Below are positions 1-7,360 of a stretch of DNA of 64,000 bases, in pieces. How positions within the stretch are numbered: the first letter of the stretch is position 1; every line of letters starts with the position of its first letter. A model generated the notes under the pieces. That model was given only the letters and a program-made list of their open reading frames with translations, was not told the origin of the DNA and made no database searches. Origin of the DNA: Chloroflexota bacterium (GTDB taxonomy: Bacteria > Chloroflexota > Dehalococcoidia > Lucifugimonadales > SAR202-VII-2); NCBI GenBank assembly GCA_003228115.1, contig QEVV01000002.1, positions 186,001-250,000 of the forward strand, given 5' to 3'. Both the position numbers and the translations under genes were made by a program.

Positions 1-54
1 AGCCCGCATCTCTACAATGAAGTCCCGAAAGCTTTCCACAATTTCAAGGAGTCC

Positions 55-861
55 ATGGCGACAACCACGCCTCTCCACGACGCTCTTTTAGAGTTTTTGG
101 GGACCCAAAACGACGAGAAGCGCCGCAAGGCCCAGCCAGAGTTGGCGAAGTTCGTCCGCTGGTGCGGGCGAGAACGGTTGACCGCTACCCTTTTACCCGT
201 TGAGTTGGAGCAGTACGCCCAGCGGGGTATTGCCGCCAACAGCACCAACGCCACGGAGCGCTTGGAGCAGGTCAGGGCGTTTCTTGCTTACATTTTTAAG
301 AAGAAGTACACCGACCTGAACCTGGCTACTCATGTCCGTTTGCGCAAGGCCAAGGCAGCCGCTCGGCCTTCTCAATCCGGCGGATCGTCAGCCGGTGTGG
401 AATTCACCGCTGAGGGACACGCCCGGCTAACCCATGAGCTAGAGCTCCTCAAGGCTCAGCGGCCAGATGTCGCTGTTGAGATTCAGAACGCTGCTGCCGA
501 TAAAGACGTCCGAGAAAACGCCCCACTGGAAGCCGCTCGCGAGCGGCAGGGTATGCTTGAAGCACGCATTAGGGAGCTGGAGTCCTCGTTGAAGGGAGCC
601 GTGCTCACCGGGGCAGATGGTGGCAAGAGCCGCGCTGCGAAACAGGTCAAGCTGGGCGTCAGTGTGGTACTTCGTGACAAGATGTCCGGATCAGAAACTA
701 CCTACCAAATTGTGGGAGCCAGGGAAGCGAGTCCCTTGGAAGCCAAGCTCTCCACAGAATCTCCGGTAGGCAAGGCGCTTCTCAATCGCAAGGAGGGTGA
801 CGAGGTCAAGGTCACGGCCCCTAAGGGAACTATGATCTACGTCATTACCTCAATCCTCTAG
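55..861 (+). CDS. greA: GreA/GreB-type transcription elongation factor with N-terminal integrase SAM-like domain
   Basis: A 268-residue protein in two parts. Residues about 5-100 look like the helical core-binding (SAM-like) domain of tyrosine recombinases, with the usual helices around FVRWCG and VRAFLAYI, but no recombinase catalytic domain follows. Residues about 115-268 match GreA: a coiled coil with the tip motif DKDVREN, whose D151 and E154 correspond to the acidic residues that place Mg2+ in the RNA polymerase secondary channel, then the FKBP-like C-terminal domain. GreA rescues backtracked polymerase by stimulating transcript cleavage. Ordinary GreA is about 158 residues, so the extra N-terminus is the oddity. 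An AAGGAG lies close upstream of the ATG. The Gre assignment is firm from family knowledge; what the first domain does (DNA binding, perhaps) is inference. Confidence 0.85.
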   Translation: MATTTPLHDALLEFLGTQNDEKRRKAQPELAKFVRWCGRERLTATLLPVELEQYAQRGIAANSTNATERLEQVRAFLAYIFKKKYTDLNLATHVRLRKAKAAARPSQSGGSSAGVEFTAEGHARLTHELELLKAQRPDVAVEIQNAAADKDVRENAPLEAARERQGMLEARIRELESSLKGAVLTGADGGKSRAAKQVKLGVSVVLRDKMSGSETTYQIVGAREASPLEAKLSTESPVGKALLNRKEGDEVKVTAPKGTMIYVITSIL

Positions 862-965
862 CTCCTCTTCTTAACTCTGGATCGACTCGTTTCCTCTTTC
901 CTGCTAGCCGCGGCCACGGAAGCCCTTCCTTTGAGCCCGGCCGTTCAGGTGCACGTTAAGTTGCC

Positions 966-994
966 TTGACAAAGCGAACTGCCCCACTTACGTT
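966..994 (+). promoter_or_regulatory. Sigma70-type promoter for the Rieske oxygenase gene
   Basis: TTGACA (966-971) and TACGTT (989-994) are separated by exactly 17 bases, and the predicted start point is about 35 bases before the Rieske start codon. The same TTGACA-N17-TACGTT pairing recurs upstream of the ilv leader, which supports it as a local consensus. Confidence 0.55.
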
Positions 995-1036
995 TACGCC
1001 AGTCGCCAGGCAGGCGTCGCCGAGAGAAACCCCTCC

Positions 1037-2299
1037 ATGTTGACGGTTGAACAAAACCAGCGTCTGACGCAAGTTGGACCAGGCACGCCCATGGGTGTGC
1101 TCCTACGCCGCTATTGGCATCCGGTCGCAACACTCTCCCAGTTCAACGATCGCCACACGCATAAAGTGCGGCTGCTCGGCGAGGACCTGGTGCTCTACCG
1201 GGACCGCTCTGGCGCATTCGGGCTGATCGGCTCCCAATGTCCTCACCGAAAGATGTCAATGATGTACGGCATTCCCGAAGAACGCGGCCTCCGGTGCGCC
1301 TATCACGGCTGGGTCTTCGGCGAAGATGGCTCCTGCCTGGAGCAGCCTTACGAAGAAACTGAAGACCCTGATGGGCGATTCAAGGACAAAGTAAGTATCG
1401 TCTCCTACAAGGCCGAGTCTGCCTTCGGGCTGATCTTCGCCTACATGGGGCCGGATCCCGCCCCAATGATTCCCCGATGGGACCTCTTCGCCATGGACGG
1501 CGTCGTACGCGACGTTGGTCACGCCCTCATCCCATGCAACTGGCTCCAGATCATGGAGAACTCACTGGACCCGATCCACCTGGAATGGCTGCATCAATAC
1601 TTCGCCGACTTCGTTGCCCAACAGAAAGAGAACCCGGAAGGCAGACGGTCCCGCACACCTCATGAAAAGATCGGTTTCGACGAATTTCAATACGGCATCA
1701 TTAAGCGCCGTGTCGTGGAAGGCGGCTCTGAGGACGACGAGGACTGGCAGTCAGGCCACCCCATGGTATTTCCCAATATTTTGCGCCAAGGCGGGAAGCG
1801 TAGTGGCATAACCTGGCTGGGCCTTCAGATCCGGGTCCCCGTCGATGACAATACGACTGCACACTGGTGGTACGCCTGCTACCCAGCCGAGGGCCAAGAG
1901 CAGGCGCCTGAAAACATTCCCTTCTTCAAAGTACCCGTCGCCACGCTGGACGATGAAGGACAGCCCCTGTGGGACGTCCTAGATAACAATAGCGGTCAGG
2001 ACATCGCGGCTTGGACCACTCAGGGCGCCGTAGCCGACCGCTCGACGGAGACGTTGGGGCGCTCAGACAAAGGCATTATCATGTACCGGCGAATGCTGGA
2101 AGAGAACATGGATGCCGTAGCTGAAGGCCGCGATCCCCAGTGCACCTTCCGAGACCCCGACGCTAACGCATACATTGAGCTAGTATCTGAGAAAGACCCA
2201 CGCTTCGCACGGCCCTTAGGACTCCGGCAAGGAGCAGCGATGAAGTACAGCCCCATATTGACGGGCCGAAGCGTCCTAACTAGCGATCTCGATGGCTAA
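1037..2299 (+). CDS. Rieske non-heme iron oxygenase, phthalate-dioxygenase-like alpha subunit
   Basis: A 420-residue aromatic-ring-hydroxylating type oxygenase. The N-terminal Rieske domain holds a [2Fe-2S] site with C68, H70, C87 and H90 (CPH and CAYH motifs). The catalytic domain has the D-x2-H-x4-H motif D178, H181, H186, with D322 as the probable third iron ligand in a QD motif followed by DRSTETLGRSD, typical of the phthalate 4,5-dioxygenase group. Such enzymes add O2 to aromatic or other ring substrates or demethylate them, and need a separate reductase; none is encoded nearby. It leads an island with two bicupins and an EutA-like protein. No clear ribosome site precedes the ATG. The substrate cannot be told from sequence. 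Confidence 0.9.
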   Translation: MLTVEQNQRLTQVGPGTPMGVLLRRYWHPVATLSQFNDRHTHKVRLLGEDLVLYRDRSGAFGLIGSQCPHRKMSMMYGIPEERGLRCAYHGWVFGEDGSCLEQPYEETEDPDGRFKDKVSIVSYKAESAFGLIFAYMGPDPAPMIPRWDLFAMDGVVRDVGHALIPCNWLQIMENSLDPIHLEWLHQYFADFVAQQKENPEGRRSRTPHEKIGFDEFQYGIIKRRVVEGGSEDDEDWQSGHPMVFPNILRQGGKRSGITWLGLQIRVPVDDNTTAHWWYACYPAEGQEQAPENIPFFKVPVATLDDEGQPLWDVLDNNSGQDIAAWTTQGAVADRSTETLGRSDKGIIMYRRMLEENMDAVAEGRDPQCTFRDPDANAYIELVSEKDPRFARPLGLRQGAAMKYSPILTGRSVLTSDLDG

Positions 2300-2393
2300 G
2301 GATGAGCCTCTATAATGGCTTCAAGGTCTTACTGAAGCGTCGAGTTGAAAGAGCACACCCGTGTAGGGAAAACATCATCAGGAGGATCGGATC

Positions 2394-3500
2394 ATGCCGT
2401 CTTGTCCAACGTATGAGCAGTGGATTCAGGACCAGGGGATACCCATCTATCGCGATTATTTCGTAGAAGACGCCCGGGATCTGAAGTTGGAGCCTTGGAT
2501 CAGCCGAGAGTGCAACGGAGCATTCCTTCAATTGGTCGGCCAAGAGGGGGTCGTGGAAACGCGGGTCATTGAAATCCCGCCGGGCAAAACACTCCCTCCT
2601 CTGAAAATGGGCGTGGACGAGGCAATCTACGCCGTGAAGGGACAGGGTTTGACCGCGGTCTGGGGCACCCAGGGAGGCGCGAAAAAGACCTTTGAATGGA
2701 ATGCGCACAGTTTGTTTCTGATTCCCAGCAATGCCTCGTATCAGATGAGCAACATGTCGGGCACGGAACCTGCCCGTCTACTGATCTACAGCTACTTGCC
2801 TGTTGCTGTGGCCGCCACGACCGACATTGAGTTCTTCATTAACAACCCTTATGAGAACCCCGCCAGGTTGGAGGCCACGGAAGAGTCCTTCTATTCCCAG
2901 GCCAAGGCCGTGAAAGAAGACCCCAACTCCTTCCGCGCGGCCGGCAAGATTGAGCAGTTCTGGGTGGGTAACTTCTTCCCCGACCTGCAAGCATGGGACA
3001 AGCTGACGCCGTTCTATGGTCGAGGCGCAGGCGGCAAGGCCGTGTACATTCACTTCCCTAACTCTGAACTGACTGCCCACATGTCAGTATTCCCATCCCA
3101 GACTTACAAGAAAGCGCACCGCCATGGGCCTGGTGTCGTGATTATCATCCCTGGAGGCGAGGGGTACTCAGTGATGTGGCCCGAGGGCGGAGAGAAGGTC
3201 ATTGTTCCGTGGCACGAGGGCAGCGTCTTTGTCCCACCCAACAAGTATTTCCACCAGCACTTCAACTTGGGCGGTACACCGGCGCGCTACCTGGCGTTCC
3301 ATGCGCCCCCGCAGCTAAAGCTCTCAGAGAAGATTGAAGACATCCGCAGGGACCAGATTGAGTACACCATGGAGTCCGGGGATGTCCGCGAGCGCTTCGA
3401 GGGCGAACTCGCAAAACGCAACCTGACCTCCTTGATGCCGGCCCAGGCCTACGAGAGCGAAACGTACGAATGGCAGTACGAGACGACGACTCCAGCATAG
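2394..3500 (+). CDS. Bicupin protein, first of two tandem paralogues
   Basis: A 368-residue protein with two cupin barrels. The C-terminal barrel has a full set of candidate metal ligands: H242 and H244 (HRH), E256 and H287/H289 (FHQHF). In the N-terminal barrel the equivalent strand reads KMGVDEAIY and has no HxH, so it probably binds no metal. About two thirds of its residues match the next gene by eye, so the pair arose by tandem duplication. AGGAGG lies about ten bases before the ATG. Bicupins include gentisate and related ring-cleaving dioxygenases, oxalate decarboxylases and isomerases. I cannot name the reaction; a mononuclear metal-dependent dioxygenase or a substrate-binding cupin are both possible. 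Confidence 0.8.
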   Translation: MPSCPTYEQWIQDQGIPIYRDYFVEDARDLKLEPWISRECNGAFLQLVGQEGVVETRVIEIPPGKTLPPLKMGVDEAIYAVKGQGLTAVWGTQGGAKKTFEWNAHSLFLIPSNASYQMSNMSGTEPARLLIYSYLPVAVAATTDIEFFINNPYENPARLEATEESFYSQAKAVKEDPNSFRAAGKIEQFWVGNFFPDLQAWDKLTPFYGRGAGGKAVYIHFPNSELTAHMSVFPSQTYKKAHRHGPGVVIIIPGGEGYSVMWPEGGEKVIVPWHEGSVFVPPNKYFHQHFNLGGTPARYLAFHAPPQLKLSEKIEDIRRDQIEYTMESGDVRERFEGELAKRNLTSLMPAQAYESETYEWQYETTTPA

Positions 3501-3518
3501 CTAGATAGACCGCCAGCA

Positions 3519-3560
3519 GCAGAAGCCCACGCTGACTTGCAAGTCAGCGTGGGCTTCTGC
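3519..3560. repeat. 42-bp perfect palindrome between the two bicupin genes
   Basis: Positions 3519-3539 and 3540-3560 are exact reverse complements, giving a continuous palindrome with no spacer (centre GC). No T-run follows on either strand, so it is not a textbook intrinsic terminator. It starts 18 bases after the first bicupin stop codon. It could stabilise the 3' end of the first message, weakly terminate, or be a relic of insertion. Confidence 0.8.
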
Positions 3561-3684
3561 ATTACACGACTCCGCTCCGTTTCTTCCTGCCAGGCGTCGC
3601 TATTCCCTCACAGCCTGTCTTATGGCATCATAGCCGAGGTGCCTCCGGGCACCTCCATTTTCAACCGCAAACGCGGAGGGTTCC

Positions 3685-4782
3685 ATGCCGCTGTGTCAGA
3701 CCTACGAGACCTACATGAAGGACCAGGAGATTCCGATTTACCGGGAATACTTCATCGAAGACGTCCGCGAGATCAAGCTTGCGCCCTGGAAGGGCCGTGG
3801 ATGCAACGCCGCCTTCCTGCAGCTAGCCGGACAGGAAGGCGTTGTGGAAGTCCGCGTGCAGGAAATAGAGCCGGGGAAGACTCTTACCCCCATGAAAATG
3901 GGGGTTGACGAAGCGATCTATGTCGCCAAGGGGCAAGGCGTAGGCGCGGTGTCCGGGACCAAAGACGGAGTCAAGAAGACATTCGAATGGGGTCCCCACA
4001 GCCTCTTCCTCATTCCTGCCAACACCTGGTACCAATTGAGCAACATGTCGGGCACGGAGCCAGCCCGGCTGGTCCATTACAACTACCTCCCCATAGCCCT
4101 TACGGCTACCCCCGACCTAGACTTCTTCCTGAACCACCCGGATGAGAACGGCGGAAGTAGGGTCCTCGATTCCATAGGAGGCGAGTTCTACTCCCAGGCC
4201 AAGGCAGTAGAGGAAGCTAGCGGCAAGATCCGTGGAGCCGGCTCTATCGACTATTACTGGCTTGGCAACTTCTTCCCTGACCTCAAGGCTTGGGACAAAC
4301 TGTCTCCCTACCGTGGCCGAGGAGCCGGGGGCAGAGTCATCTTCGTCAAGTTTCCCACTGCAGAGATGGACGCCCATATGTCCGTGTTCCCGTCCAGAAC
4401 ATACAAGAAGGGCCATCGCCACGGCCCTGGCGTCGTCATCGTCATCCCATCTGGGGAGGGCTACTCTTTAATGTGGCCTGAGGGAGGCGAAAAACTCGTA
4501 GTGCCTTGGCGCGAGGGCAGTATCTTCGTGCCGCCGAACCGATGGTTCCACCAGCATTTCAATCTGGGCGGGGAGCCGGCGCGCTACCTTGCGTTCCACG
4601 CTCCCCCTCAGCTCATGATCAATGCAGAGAAACTTGAAGACGCCCAGCGCGACCAGTTCGAATACCCGGACGAGGATCCGTCCATCCGGGAGCGCTTTGA
4701 GGGTGAACTGGCCAATCGCGGCCTGACTTCCCTTATGCCAGAAGGGGCCTACCAAGACCGTTCCTTCGAGTGGGAATACTAG
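3685..4782 (+). CDS. Bicupin protein, second tandem paralogue
   Basis: A 365-residue paralogue of the preceding bicupin with the same domain order. The C-terminal barrel keeps H244 and H246 (HRH), E258 and H289/H291 (FHQHF). The N-terminal barrel again has KMGVDEAIY in place of a metal-binding motif. The start is set by GGAGGG six bases upstream of the ATG. It differs from its neighbour mainly in the linker near residues 150-185. Retention of both copies with intact ligands suggests related but distinct substrates, or a heteromer; that is inference. The next gene downstream, 68 bases on, is the EutA-like reactivase. Confidence 0.8.
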   Translation: MPLCQTYETYMKDQEIPIYREYFIEDVREIKLAPWKGRGCNAAFLQLAGQEGVVEVRVQEIEPGKTLTPMKMGVDEAIYVAKGQGVGAVSGTKDGVKKTFEWGPHSLFLIPANTWYQLSNMSGTEPARLVHYNYLPIALTATPDLDFFLNHPDENGGSRVLDSIGGEFYSQAKAVEEASGKIRGAGSIDYYWLGNFFPDLKAWDKLSPYRGRGAGGRVIFVKFPTAEMDAHMSVFPSRTYKKGHRHGPGVVIVIPSGEGYSLMWPEGGEKLVVPWREGSIFVPPNRWFHQHFNLGGEPARYLAFHAPPQLMINAEKLEDAQRDQFEYPDEDPSIRERFEGELANRGLTSLMPEGAYQDRSFEWEY

Positions 4783-4850
4783 ATCGGTTCATCGCAGGAG
4801 CGCTTGGGAGCACAGCAAGAAGATAGGCGATAGTAGAACAGGAGCAACGG

Positions 4851-6389
4851 ATGCACGACGACGACTTTCACGGCGATGACCATGGTCACCTTCACTCCCT
4901 GGCATCGCTTGAACAGAACCCTGACTTTGTTACTGAAGATGTAGAAGGCTTTGAGGTCTTCACCCTTCGTAGCGTGGGCATTGATATCGGCTCATCCACA
5001 ACACACATGATCTTCTCGCGCCTCAAGCTGAGGCGTGAGGGCGCGGGCTTCGCTTCCACCTTCAAGGTGGCCGAGCGGGAAGTCTTGTTCCAGTCCCCCA
5101 TCATGCTCACGCCATATCTTTCCGGCACCCTGATCGACACAGACAAGGTCAAGGCGTTTATAACGAAGGGCTATAAGGACGCGGGGGTTGAGACGGGGGA
5201 CGTGGACACCGGCGCGGTGGTTATCACCGGAGAGGCCCTCAAGAAAGAAAATGCCCAGCCAATAGTGGAGTTCTTTGCGAAGGAATCAGGCAAGTTCATC
5301 TGCGCTTCAGCTGGAGCCCACCACGAAGCACTCATCGCGGCTCACGGGTCCGGAGCCGCCGGACTGTCCAAAGAAAAGGGTGTGCCGGTCCTCAATGTGG
5401 ACATGGGAGGCGGGACCACCAAGCTCTCCTTCATTGAGAAAGGGGAAGTGAAGCAGACCTCAGCCGTCAGTGTTGGGGCCAGACTATTTGCCTTCGACGA
5501 CCAGGCCGTCATCAATCGAGTAGAAGACGCAGCCAACATGATCATGAGCCGACTTGGGCGCGCCGTTGAAATCGGCGGGACCATCTCCGAAAAAGAGAAA
5601 GTGCAATACTCTGGACTTATGGCGGACGCTCTTTTCGACCTCATCCTGGGGCGGGAACCGTCAGATCTAACTCAAGAACTTATGATCACCGAACACCTGA
5701 ACCCTGAAGATGTGAAGCGGGCAGAATACGTAGTCTTCTCCGGAGGGGTGTCCGAGTACGTCTACGAAAATGACGCGACGGCCTATGGCGACGTTGGCCC
5801 CCATCTGGGGGCAGCCGTCAGGGAGCGGATCGGTCAATACGCTGGGCAGCTCCATCACCCAGTCGCAGGAATCAGGGCAACGGTCATTGGAGCCGGAGAA
5901 TATACGCTCCAGGCCAGCACCACTACCAGCTTCCTGTCCAATCCTGAAGTCCTCCCGCAGTTCGGACTTCAGGTGATCAAGTGGGCTACAGAAAGTGAGC
6001 AAACTCTCGAAGAGATGAAGCGCAACTTCTTGCTGTCCCTGGACAAACATGACCTTGAGCAACCCAGTCAGGAAACCGCCTTGGCCATATCGATAACCGG
6101 CTACCCGGATTATCCCTACATGCGGAAGGTCGCAGAGGCCATCGCCGAGCGGATGAACAGGACGGGTGCTGACCCCGCCCCGCTCCATCTCATCTTGGAC
6201 CACGATGTGGCAAAGTCGCTAGGTGGCATTCTGAAGAATGAACTCAACGTGCAACAAGATATTGTGGGGGTAGACGGCATTGACGTTGGGGACTTGGACT
6301 TTGTCGACATTGGCAATGCCATGGGCACGTCGGGGGTAATTCCGGTCACGGTGAAGTCGCTCATCTTCGGTCTTAAATCGCAGTATTGA
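4851..6389 (+). CDS. eutA: EutA-type reactivating factor (actin-like ATPase fold)
   Basis: A 512-residue protein clearly related to EutA, the ATP-dependent chaperone that removes damaged cobalamin from ethanolamine ammonia-lyase. Visible blocks are VGIDIGSSTTHMIFSRL near residue 42, ASAGAHHEALIAAHGSGA near 150, LNVDMGGGTTKLSF near 180 and a C-terminal GGVSEYVY block, which form the two phosphate loops and adenosine site of the actin/Hsp70 fold. It opens with an acidic, histidine-rich stretch (MHDDDFHGDDHGHLH) that is not usual for EutA. No eutB, eutC or other B12 lyase gene lies in the window. Either the lyase is elsewhere or this protein reactivates another enzyme, perhaps encoded by its neighbours. 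GGAGC precedes the ATG. Confidence 0.8.
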   Translation: MHDDDFHGDDHGHLHSLASLEQNPDFVTEDVEGFEVFTLRSVGIDIGSSTTHMIFSRLKLRREGAGFASTFKVAEREVLFQSPIMLTPYLSGTLIDTDKVKAFITKGYKDAGVETGDVDTGAVVITGEALKKENAQPIVEFFAKESGKFICASAGAHHEALIAAHGSGAAGLSKEKGVPVLNVDMGGGTTKLSFIEKGEVKQTSAVSVGARLFAFDDQAVINRVEDAANMIMSRLGRAVEIGGTISEKEKVQYSGLMADALFDLILGREPSDLTQELMITEHLNPEDVKRAEYVVFSGGVSEYVYENDATAYGDVGPHLGAAVRERIGQYAGQLHHPVAGIRATVIGAGEYTLQASTTTSFLSNPEVLPQFGLQVIKWATESEQTLEEMKRNFLLSLDKHDLEQPSQETALAISITGYPDYPYMRKVAEAIAERMNRTGADPAPLHLILDHDVAKSLGGILKNELNVQQDIVGVDGIDVGDLDFVDIGNAMGTSGVIPVTVKSLIFGLKSQY

Positions 6390-6521
6390 TGCCCTTCGGA
6401 TGGCTGCGCAGGGTAGCCTCGGCACCTTACCTGCTCCGGCCAGCACCAACGAGGGTTGACGACGCTTTTCCGTGGCGCTAGACTCCCAGCGTTATTAGTG
6501 TGGGAAGTCCTGCACAGGTGC

Positions 6522-6550
6522 TTGACATGGTCAGGGCTCGTGCGTAACCT
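6522..6550 (+). promoter_or_regulatory. Sigma70-type promoter for the small secreted protein
   Basis: TTGACA (6522-6527), a 17-base spacer, then TAACCT (6545-6550). It lies in a 272-base gap between eutA and the next gene and would give a leader of about 105 bases. With the terminator at 7174 it frames a single-gene unit. Confidence 0.5.
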
Positions 6551-6661
6551 TACGGGCGAGTGCTGACGTACAAAAGGTTAAGCAAGCATCGGGCGTAGAT
6601 CTGGAAGCTTGCGGGGACCAGTAGAGAATCTCAGTCGAAGACAAGAGCCCCAGGAGGTGAC

Positions 6662-7150
6662 ATGGAGACGCAGGTAGCAAAGGAAAGCAAGGGTCGCGGA
6701 TTGGCTAGGTTGGTTACTTGGCGTCGGGTTGTCGCTTTGGGCGCCCTCATGGTCCTTGGTGGGGCGTTCGCGGGCATCTCGGCTCAGCAAATTGCCGACT
6801 CAGCTAGGACCGTGAATGCACAGGTAGTTCCCGCCGTTGCCCCGTTCGCGGCTGGCACCTCAGTAACAGTAATGGGTTCCGGCCTCGAGCCCGGAACGAA
6901 TCTTAGTATTATCATCAAGGACGGCAACGGGTTGTTGAGCGACATCACCGGCCTGATGGTACCCAATGCAATCATGGTTGATGATGACGGCGGCTTCGCC
7001 GCCTCTTGGACATTGGGCCGCTGGACGCGGGTAGCAACCGAAGACCTCCTGTCGCTCCGCATCGTTGACGCCGACCTCAACGTGCTGATCACAGCGCCAG
7101 TTCTCTTCTGCGCCGACGCAGAGACCACTGCTATCGACGCTTGTAAGTAG
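6662..7150 (+). CDS. Small secreted or membrane-anchored protein, unknown function
   Basis: A 162-residue protein I do not recognise beyond its architecture. Residues about 22-42 form a hydrophobic signal or anchor segment after a basic start, ending near ISAQQIA. The rest resembles a single beta-sandwich of the IPT/TIG or bacterial Ig type (AGTSVTVMGSGLEPGTNLSI). Two cysteines near the C-terminus (FCADAETTAIDAC) could form a disulphide outside the cell. The ribosome site AGGAGGTG sits just before the ATG, which settles the start. It has its own promoter and a strong terminator, so it is probably a well-expressed monocistronic gene for a cell-surface or secreted protein. Confidence 0.7.
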   Translation: METQVAKESKGRGLARLVTWRRVVALGALMVLGGAFAGISAQQIADSARTVNAQVVPAVAPFAAGTSVTVMGSGLEPGTNLSIIIKDGNGLLSDITGLMVPNAIMVDDDGGFAASWTLGRWTRVATEDLLSLRIVDADLNVLITAPVLFCADAETTAIDACK

Positions 7151-7173
7151 CCACCTCTCGTAGCTAATAGGAA

Positions 7174-7221
7174 GAGGTCAACGGGTCGTCTAGAACGACC
7201 CGTTGACCTCTCCTTTTTCTC
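7174..7221 (+). terminator. Intrinsic terminator
   Basis: A perfect 16-bp stem (7174-7189 with 7195-7210) and a five-base loop, followed by TCCTTTTTCTC. It ends the secreted-protein gene. The converging MFS gene ends at 7361, so the hairpin may also act on that strand, though its T-run favours plus. Confidence 0.9.
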
Positions 7222-7360
7222 GGGGGGAGGATCGCCGGTCCCAGCTATCGAAGGGCTCACTACGGAGCTATGCGGATCGTGGCGGCTTGGCTCCGCACTT
7301 GAACGATGGCAAGAGACCCAGGCCTGTCGGCCTTCTCTCGCCTCGACTCTTCGATAAGCC

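Noticed and set aside
3537..3908. Plus-strand frame of 123 residues starting in the palindrome
   Set aside because: Overlaps the second bicupin in another frame; the bicupin has a good ribosome site and clear homology.
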